This document shows positions 56,668-64,000 of a stretch of DNA of 64,000 nucleotides, piece after piece. Both the position numbers and the translations under genes were made by a program. Source of the DNA: Selaginella moellendorffii (lineage: Eukaryota > Streptophyta > Lycopodiopsida > Selaginellales > Selaginellaceae); NCBI RefSeq assembly GCF_000143415.4, contig NW_003314271.1:2733729-2797728 (forward strand), written 5' to 3'. Numbering within the stretch: position 1 is the stretch's first letter; the number at the start of each line of letters is the position of its first letter. Under the pieces are notes generated by a model that was not told the DNA's origin, did no database searches, and saw only the letters and a list, made by a program, of their open reading frames with translations.

Positions 56668-59307
56668 TCAGGAAAATTCCATCTCACAAACTAACGCTAT
56701 GTGGTCACTCCCCCATTTCTGATTCAGAAGAAGTTAGCAATGAAGCTATGAAAGTTCCAGCTAAAGTTTTTTACCTGGGAAGGAAGGCCTCCCGTATGAC
56801 GAAGAACATCCACAGAAAGCATGTCTACGACTCTCAAAGGCCGGAGTCGTTCGGTGTGCCTGGAGCAAAAAGAACATTACAAAAGGATATATTTTTGGAA
56901 CAGTGGCCATACCAGATGTAATCCACAGTCCCCTTGAACTTCTTATGGTAAGTCGTCACTAGAGGCTCCCCTTGCGAGTCCCTGCTTCCAGCCTTTCCCT
57001 GTCACAAGATCTAGTAACTTGCGAGCGAGAAACGAAAGGAAAGAACTTACCTCGATCTCCGAATAGGCACTGCTCAGCTTTAAGTCGTGGACCACCTTGG
57101 TAGACGATGAAGTGCCCGTGGCATTCACTAGCTCCTCGACTGTCCATCCCGATGGTAGCTCCACACGGTCGGGCGAGTTGGTTTCATCGTCCCCCAGCCC
57201 TTTTTCTTGTGTTGGAGTTCCCTCTTCAGTGTCCCAAGGCTCTTCAAAGTGGACCTCCTTGCTGGATGTTTGGAGAACTTCTTCCTCCGCAGCTTCAAAA
57301 CTCTTCTGGACAACTAAATTGTCCGTCACTGTCTTGATAACCATGAGCTCACTGGAGCTACTCGCCGGTAGTTTTTCAGCGTTCGCCTCGTCTTCTTCTT
57401 CCTGTGCAGCAGCGGTTGCTGTAGCAATCCCCAAAGTGGCAACTTCTTCTATGATCATGCCATCTTCGTTATGTACTGACGTGGTTTCCACATTGATCCT
57501 GGAAAATCCAGCTGAGGAAGGATTGTGGCCTCTGATCCATGGTTTCGAGAAAGGATTCCGATAATAGCCACCTTCTCCATCAGCTATCTGTCCGGAGATT
57601 GATCGCCTATCTAGGGAAGAAACATCAAGCTGCAGACGAGCTTTTAAGATTCACTTGGAAAACGTTGAATGAATACCTCTGCTGTGGAGATGTAGCGATA
57701 GAGTGGGCTCTGGAAGAAAAGAAATGAGCGATAAAACCAGGTAAGCTTTTGATTGTGTACTCACCGATGGTGTACTATTGAAGTCCCCGGCCACAATAAC
57801 TTGCGCGCCACCCCAGCTCGAAGACAACTCCTGAGCTGTATTAAGAAGCGTTCGCACCTGGAAAAAGGAACGAGTCAAGAAGAAAACCAAAATCAAATCT
57901 TGCCTGGCCAAGTTTAATGTCCCCACGTTTTGGATTGAAAAGAATATGAGTATTTGCCACAACCAAAACCTGATTTTCTATGCTAGATACATCTCCCTCG
58001 AGGGCTGCTTCTCTTGTACTCTAAAAAACAAGTCGTCAATCCTCCTCTAGGACAAAATGAACAGGAGATTCATACCCGCAAAACACATATCTGTCCTATG
58101 TTGTCCCGTAAACCATAGTCCTTGAAATCGATGCTTTCCTCTTCCAGTAGTAGGAACCTGATTGCAGCTCGTAACTCTTGACGACGAAGAAATGCGAAAT
58201 GCGAAATTGCGAACCTTTTCTCTCTCCAAAAGATCGCACACCCGTCCGTGGCAGTGCCAGTTCGACGCTGTAAAAACAATGGTTTCGGTACAAAAGAAGG
58301 GGAAACATAACATCCAGTAACCTTGAACGTCCCGGCATATCCTCTCTTCACTAGCTCGCCTTGCAAATCTGCAAAGCGATCGACCTCCTGAAAACATCAT
58401 CAGTATAAACATGCTACAAGCAAAAAAACAAAACAAAGCTTTTTTAACAGTACCTGTAAACAAAGAATGTCCGGTGACCAGTACTCGATTTCTTGCACCA
58501 AGCGCACTTTTCTCCAGTCCCATTTCACATAGCGCATTGGGATGTGATAGTAGAGCTCACGATAATGCTCCCGAGCATTGTCGGCGGCTAGAATGTTGTA
58601 CGAGAGAAACATGAACCTTTCTGGAAGGAAAAAGATCCAAAAAAATGAGAAAAGAAAGGGAGAGAAAGAACAACGAAAGAATTACCTCGAAAGGAGCTTG
58701 GTTGAGCTTTAGAATGGAGCCAGCGTCGAGTATCATCCTGCCTCACAAACCTCCCACCTTGCCAATTCCTATTGTCTCTTTGGTTCCACGACCTGTTGGG
58801 TTGAAAGGCCGCCCTTGCTCCAGTTCCAGGCCCTTGAGAAGTCCTGCGCGTTCCATCGCCAATGTATCGGGGGCTGTTTAGCGGCGCCTGTGGAAACTCG
58901 CGAGGAAAATCGTGCCAGCTCTGGTTTTGATTCCTCCACTGCTGCTGCTGCTGCTGGTACTGCTGCTGCCGCTGGTACTGCTGCCAGAATGGATGATTCG
59001 CATTCCTCCACTCGGATTGCTGTTGCTGCTGCTGCTGCCACATTGCTGCGGGATTCGCCGCCAAACCCTCTTCCAAGATAGACGATTCTTCCCCAACGCT
59101 AGATTCCAAGAGCCCTAGCGACGGATCGCCGGTCGGAGCCGCGACGCCATGGCAACTGCGAGATCCTGGCTTGGAAAGAAGGCGCAAATTGGAGCTAGCG
59201 AAAGCGAATGGCGTGGAGCGTACCTTGAGCGCGGGCGCTGCGGTGGACGATGGGCGGCCTAGTGCAGAGAGACTAGATAGAGGCGCCCCCGTCCTCTTCC
59301 ACACCAT
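56668..59307 (-). CDS. CCR4-family deadenylase (EEP nuclease), CCR4-6-like
   Basis: Eleven exons (59307-58686, 58620-58454, 58387-58322, 58267-58076, 58020-57904, 57857-57765, 57709-57677, 57629-57051, 56998-56913, 56859-56775, 56718-56668) give 696 residues. The N-terminal ~205 residues are low complexity, rich in Gln, Trp, Asn and Arg. The EEP domain follows: 'FMFLSYNILAADNA', 'DILCLQEVDRF' with the metal-binding Glu, 'DGCAIFW', 'VANTHILFNPKRGDIKLGQ', 'VIVAGDFNSTPS' and the final 'KWGSDHIALV' with the catalytic Asp-His. A long acidic insert lies between 'SISGQIADGEGGYY' and the last part, as in plant CCR4-6 homologues. These enzymes shorten mRNA poly(A) tails. The intron 57858-57903 has a GC donor (CAG|GCAAGA). 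Confidence 0.92.
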
Positions 59308-59457
59308 AGCCCACGGCTAGCCCTAAGCCCCATTCCCCCAATTATTAGGGCAAAGGGTTTTGGGTTTTGCCACGTATGACGCATTGCCAACGTGGCAGCC
59401 ACATAGGCATATGACGAATTATTAAAATCGCACAGTCAATGTCTATACAAAGATTTT

Positions 59458-61084
59458 TCACACGGCATTTGCGTCGAGCACGCATCTCAAACACTTATCA
59501 GAGTCACAGCGTCGTTAACTTTGGCCAATGGAAGCTTGTGTGTAATAAAGTCATCGAGGTTTAGCTCCTAGATCGATCAAATGAATAATCACCCCAAACC
59601 ATGTAAACCATATAAACGATCAAATGTTACCTTGTTCATGTACTTTTCCACTAGTTGATTGAGCTCCGACCTTCCTTTGTAGCCCCAAACCAAGTTCCCG
59701 TGAGCCAGCGTCCAAAGAGGAAATTTTTGGGACTCACGGTCAGGACTTTGGTGCTTTCGTCTAAACCCGCCTCAACAGTGACTCCCCAGCCCTGTTATAG
59801 ACAAAAACGATAGAAATCTACGTAGGATCTACTAACATCTCTGCAAATTCACCTCATGACCGCTCTCCACAGCATCATGAATGATATTCACATTTCCAAC
59901 GCACTCGATGGTGTAATCAGCTCCTCCATTAGTCATTTCTCGAATCACCTTAAAAGTTTTGATGAGCTTTTTGTAGCGAGAAAGACATATAGGTTAACGC
60001 AAATTACCTCTTGCACTGGTTTGTCATGGTCTTTTGGATTGATCACATCCGTCAAGCCAAACTTCGCCTTTCCTATATAGCAAGGTGAAAAAACAATCTG
60101 CAATACCTTCTTCCAGCTTTGAAGGATTTATATCTATGCCAATAATCCGCGAATCTTAGCACCTTGTGCAGCCTACACGAGAAAACCATGACTCGTTTGA
60201 AAACCAAAGCAAAAGAAGGCCTGGAAAATGACCATTCACTTACAGCAAATCCAATAGTTCCAAGAACAAAGATTGCTACTGTGGATCCTCTCCACTTTCG
60301 CAGCTTTTGTCGCAGCACCAACACCTGAAAGAAAAAAATAAAATAAAAATCTAAGAAACAAAAGCTAAAACTTCCAAGAGTTACCTGTAGTGACACCACA
60401 GCTGAGCAGACAAATCTTCTCGAGAGGAGCATCCTTATTTACAACACAAATGCAAGCTTGATCCACAACAGTGTACTGACTAAAGGTTGAAGTTCCCAAA
60501 AAAGTGGTATATGGTCTTGCCATCCTCTGTAAGAAATCTGCTCTTACCGTCGCTCACCATCACCCCTCTCTCCGGATCGATTCCATACTTTTGGCAAACG
60601 TTGGTCTTTCCGGATTTGCAGTAGTCACACTCTTTGCACTCTCCTGTGAACAGAGTGAGTGCGTGATCTCCTGGTTGAACACCCTTCACATCGTTGCCTA
60701 TGCTCTCAACGATTCTAGACCAAAAAAAAACCCTCCAAGTTCCAGGAAATCTCAAGAGTTTCGACAGAGTAGACTCACCCAGCTGCTTCGGGACCGAAAA
60801 TGCGAGGGAATATGTTGCCCTGACTGAGAAGAGGCAAGATCAAGACAAGAAAAAAAGGAGGAGAAAAGGAAACTTAGCTTACATTCTTCCAGAGGGTGAT
60901 GTCTGTGCGGCACAGAGAGGTGTGGACGATTTTAAGACGAACTTCGGTCGATCCCGGCGGCGCAACCTGGATCTCTCGATGACCATCGGCTTCCCAGCTG
61001 GAAAGGAAAGAAGAGTGTTAAGGGTCAAAACAGAAATGGAAGACCGTTACTGTAGCAAGCGATCATCTTTCCTTCGCTTTCCAT
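59458..61084 (-). pseudogene. Frameshifted paralogue of the alcohol dehydrogenase gene
   Basis: Exon order and many splice sites match the gene 10186-12015. Recognisable parts are 'SLCRTD', 'CKECDYCKSGKTNVC' (structural zinc), 'LLSCGVTTG' and 'LNLDDFITH'. Breaks include a missing base in the second exon near 60980, an extra T near 60497 ('YHFFGNFNL' instead of '...LGTSTF'), a missing base near 60287 and a frame loss in the last exon near 59495. The Rossmann motif reads VLGTIG rather than GLGTIG, so NAD binding would suffer even without the frameshifts. The stop of the original frame is at 59458. It lies 150 bp upstream (in plus coordinates beyond) of the CCR4-family gene start, same strand. 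Confidence 0.85.
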
Positions 61085-61338
61085 GGCGTGCTTTATTTCG
61101 AATGAACAGAACGAAGAACTTTTTTGATAGAGCCACCATGACTCATTTAACAGGCTTAGAAACCATAGTTGCCAAAAACCCTAATCTGATTTTAATACTA
61201 ATGTCAGCCTTAGATCCCCCTTAAAGCCTTAAATCAATTTTGGAGAAAATGAAATAAAATTATAGTTATAAGAATTTACTACTATTAATGATTTGATTTT
61301 TTTTGTAAAATGCATTTTGATTTTCCCTTGTTTTAGGT

Positions 61339-61629
61339 ATGGCTGAAAATCCAATAGTGAGTAATGTTGCAATAGAGATTGTGAGATATCAAGAGAGAGA
61401 GTTATTATTAGAAATGAAGTCACTAATAGAGAAAAAATCCTTATATGTTTTCTTTGGGATTCATTTTGATCAGGTTAGAATGTTACAAAAAAGGCTTAAG
61501 GTAAAGGGTCATTTTGTTGTGATGCCATAACGGTAGAAGGTCAATATTGGTGGACCCATTATCAATTCCCACTTGAGCTAGTTGAGAAACTAGTCAATGG
61601 CCATGCACTTAAATTGAATAAATATAAGG
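61339..61629 (+). other. AT-rich open frame, possible exon of an unknown element
   Basis: An ATG at 61339 opens 'MAENPIVSNVAIEIVRYQER' and runs 63 codons to a TAA. Just beyond, another frame reads 'YWWTHYQFPLELVEKLVNG' up to a GTAAG donor near 61630. Together they might be a damaged exon of a transposon-borne gene. Base use is far more AT-rich than in the neighbouring genes. No family recognised. Confidence 0.25.
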
Positions 61630-61639
61630 TAAGAACCCT

Positions 61640-62034
61640 TTGTATTGCTTGCTGAGCATATTCGGTTTAGTTTGAGAAACTTGTATCATTGGCTTGCACT
61701 TGCTAGTATCAAAAACCCTCACGATATTGAATTTGGTTCCTTAATATTTGCTAAATGATAGCTTACTGTGTCTCCTAAACACCTTTGCTATCATGCCTTT
61801 TGTGTTAGTCTCATTCTTGTCCCAAATACTATTTATGGAAAGTGTCTAGATTTGCTTATTTGACATATTTATAGAATGTAGAGATTCTCTTGAACATAGT
61901 GGTATTCGTCCTATGTCCAAATTTGCAATCTAGGAACATTCCATATTTAGTAAATTTTGAGTTTGTTCCAGAAACTAACTCTTGGTACTAAAGGAGGCTT
62001 GGGGTGAAAGCCCAAAGCGTGTGTTCCTTAGGGA
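61640..62034. other. AT-rich stretch, nothing recognised
   Basis: No open frame, RNA gene or repeat that I can support was seen here. Confidence 0.3.
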
Positions 62035-63740
62035 GGGTGGGTTATAGAGGGTTCTAAATGTATAGTAAGGATAGTGGGTAGGTTGGGCATGGCTAACCAA
62101 CCTAAAGCATAGTTTAACTCCCATTTGCATGTTTATCTTTGTTTTGTGTTTGATTTGGGTCTAAGCCTAAGTTTTATACCATGCTAGTTAGTAGAGTACC
62201 CATATTCCCGCATTAGGCCACTAGTATGCTAAAATAGTGCCAAACTCCGTTTAGCTCTGTTTTGGCTAGTCCTGGCATTAAGATGCTAAATACTCTGGGA
62301 CTACTCCAAGTCACTCCATGCTTCTATCCCTTTGCTCCTTGGGCTGTATGTTTGAGAGTTGCTTTGTGCTTTAGTACTTTCGCTCTTTGGCTTTATGCTT
62401 AAGAGTTTGGCTTCATTCCTTCATTTAGTGGCCTAAGACCTTGAAACTTAGCTTCCACTCTATTGTCCTTTGGACATGTGGCATGTGATATGTGGCATAT
62501 AGACAGTTTAAATTCTGCCTCGTGATTATTCTATGGTAAATCACCATAGGATAAAGGACATGTGCTACAGAGTTCTTTGGATGGGAAAATGTATTTTGCA
62601 CCAAATCCAATTGTAGAAGCAGAGTTTCAACTATAGGAGTTTATGGTAAGTTCAAGTGATGCAACAATTTGGAATAAAGAGGTTTTTTCTTCAACAACAA
62701 ATAAGGAGTGATGTGCATCCTCGGTAATAGCAAGTTCTTCAGTGGTAAGCTCAAGAAAAAATGCAAATATAGGACATATGGATAGTGAATCTATATTTAA
62801 GCTACTAAAACCTATGAAAGTTATAAGCACATTAATTCGAAGTATCATTGCAGGAACTTTTGTGCATTGATCCAGACTTTTTGAAGACTATGATAGGGAT
62901 TTGGTCTTTGAGCTTCCACCTTCTAAAAATTCCATGGAGGGGAAGATGAGCATATTTGGGTGAAATATATGGCTTAGAGAGCTAACTACTTTGCAAGAAA
63001 AGTCCAAAGGAGTAGTTCCTTTAATGCTTTAACTTGGACTACTAGACTACAATTAGTTTCAAGAATTCAATTGCAAACAATTTCATGGTGTATTACATAT
63101 ATAACCTTAATAAGGTGAGGTACTTATAGAGCAACTTGATTTTATAAAATGTTACTTTTGCAAGGAGTTTCTATAACGTAAAGGAGAATGTGGAGCTATG
63201 TTGTAACGCATGTGGTTTTGACCCTTTATCCTATGGTGATTTACCATAAGATAACACCACGAAGTGGAACCTAAACCCTCTATATGCCATGTGTCCATAG
63301 GACAGTGGTGTGGAACCCGAGGTTCAGGGCCTTGGGCCACTAAACGAAAAAACGGTGCCAAACTCCTAAGCATGAAGCCAGGGAGTGATGGAACAGGACC
63401 ACGGAGCAACTCTCGAGCCTACAGCCCAAGGAGCGAAGGGACAGGAGCACGGAGCAACTTAGAACAGTCCTAGAGTTTCCAACATCCCAATGCCAGAACT
63501 AGCATGCAAAACAGAGCCAAATGAAGTTTGGTGCTATTTTAGTATACTGATGGCCTAACACGAGAATATAGGTACTCCACTAGCTAGCATGGTGTGGAGT
63601 TTGGGCTTAGACCCAAGCCGGACGCAGAACAAGGACAGGAACGCAAGCAAGAGCTAGACTATGCCTTAAGTTGGTCGACCATGCCCAACCTACCCACTAT
63701 CCTTACTACACATTTGGAACCCCCCACAACCCGCATAACC
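62035..63740. repeat. Long imperfect inverted repeat with ~520-bp arms
   Basis: The left arm (about 62035-62560) matches the reverse complement of the right arm (about 63220-63740). Shared blocks are AGTAAGGATAGTGGGTAGGT (left 62065, right near 63690), GGTCTAAGCC and GGTAAATCACCATAGGATAA (left 62535, right near 63235). The spacer is about 660 bp. The left arm has many T where the right arm's complement has C. This could be a foldback or MULE-type element or an inverted duplication; no transposase was found. Confidence 0.75.
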
Positions 63741-63744
63741 CCCC

Positions 63745-64000
63745 TGTAAGCCACAAATTTTTCCTTTCCAATTTGCCAGCTTACCTCGTCTATCCGACCA
63801 ACTTTGCCTTGGCTTGTGCTAAGTTCCCTCGCCAAGGTTCTCGCCTATGGTACCAGCTCCTACTTGGTCCTACTTGGTTTCAGCTACTCATTGCACGAGC
63901 AACGGAGTGTTAGCCATCCATCTACGGATTCCCAAATCTCTCCCAATCCCCCTCCCCGGGCTAGACTGGACTTAAGGTTCGGCTACACTCCCCGCAGGCA
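63745..64000. other. End of window, nothing recognised
   Basis: No supported gene. The region is C/T-rich and lies outside the inverted repeat. Confidence 0.3.

Noticed and set aside
56943-57491. Separate 182-residue acidic protein on the minus strand
   Set aside because: It is the large internal exon of the CCR4-family gene; splice sites and frame continue on both sides.
61085-64000. tRNA or rRNA genes in the AT-rich end of the window
   Set aside because: No cloverleaf box A/B pattern or rRNA-like block was found by eye.

Overview
The window looks like nuclear DNA of a land plant, most probably a lycophyte such as Selaginella. The introns are very short (mostly 45-75 bp), genes sit tens of bases apart, three long intronless PLS-type PPR genes occur within 14 kb, and most ordinary genes have clear plant relatives (DUF760, WAT1-related, WAT-like neighbours, plant GBP, organellar MDH, CCR4, plant aprataxin). 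The assignment to Selaginella is inference from this style, not from an identity search. Exon coordinates below were read by hand from splice sites and reading-frame continuity.

Layout. 1-17.6 kb is a dense gene block: the 3' part of a DUF760 gene (+), a WAT1-related transporter (-), a 1268-aa PPR protein (+), a DYW-type PPR protein (-), a zinc alcohol dehydrogenase (-), a guanylate-binding-protein-like GTPase (-) and a third PPR gene (-). 17.7-21.1 kb is an unrecognised gene split by a decayed Copia element with very short LTRs. 21.4-40.06 kb is the most notable part: four head-to-tail copies of a 3.27-kb unit, each carrying a broken, intron-containing tyrosine recombinase gene and no reverse transcriptase. 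This fits a Crypton-like DNA transposon array. The fourth copy is interrupted by a chromodomain Gypsy retrotransposon (32.83-38.39 kb, perfect 5-bp target duplication AATCT). 40.8-41.8 kb repeats, in decayed form, the PPR-plus-unknown-gene pair that lies left of the array, so the array sits in the spacer of an old tandem duplication.

42-51 kb is poor in clear genes. It holds a possible Rab-GAP fragment, an open frame with a nuclease-like motif beside ~100-bp tandem repeats, an unrecognised multi-exon gene, an intact gene of a PD-(D/E)XK-like family with three broken relatives nearby, and a two-exon Crinkler-like gene combining a nuclease-like and an atypical kinase domain. 51.2-59.3 kb returns to conserved genes: a four-domain aprataxin/PNK-like DNA repair protein (+), organellar malate dehydrogenase (+) and a CCR4-family deadenylase (-). 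A frameshifted alcohol dehydrogenase paralogue (59.5-61.1 kb) follows. The window ends in AT-rich DNA with a long inverted repeat (62.03-63.74 kb).

There is no operon-like joint function. The PPR genes would act in organellar RNA processing or editing; MDH, ADH and the transporter are metabolic; aprataxin is nuclear DNA repair; CCR4 is mRNA turnover. The mobile elements explain most of the gene-poor middle.
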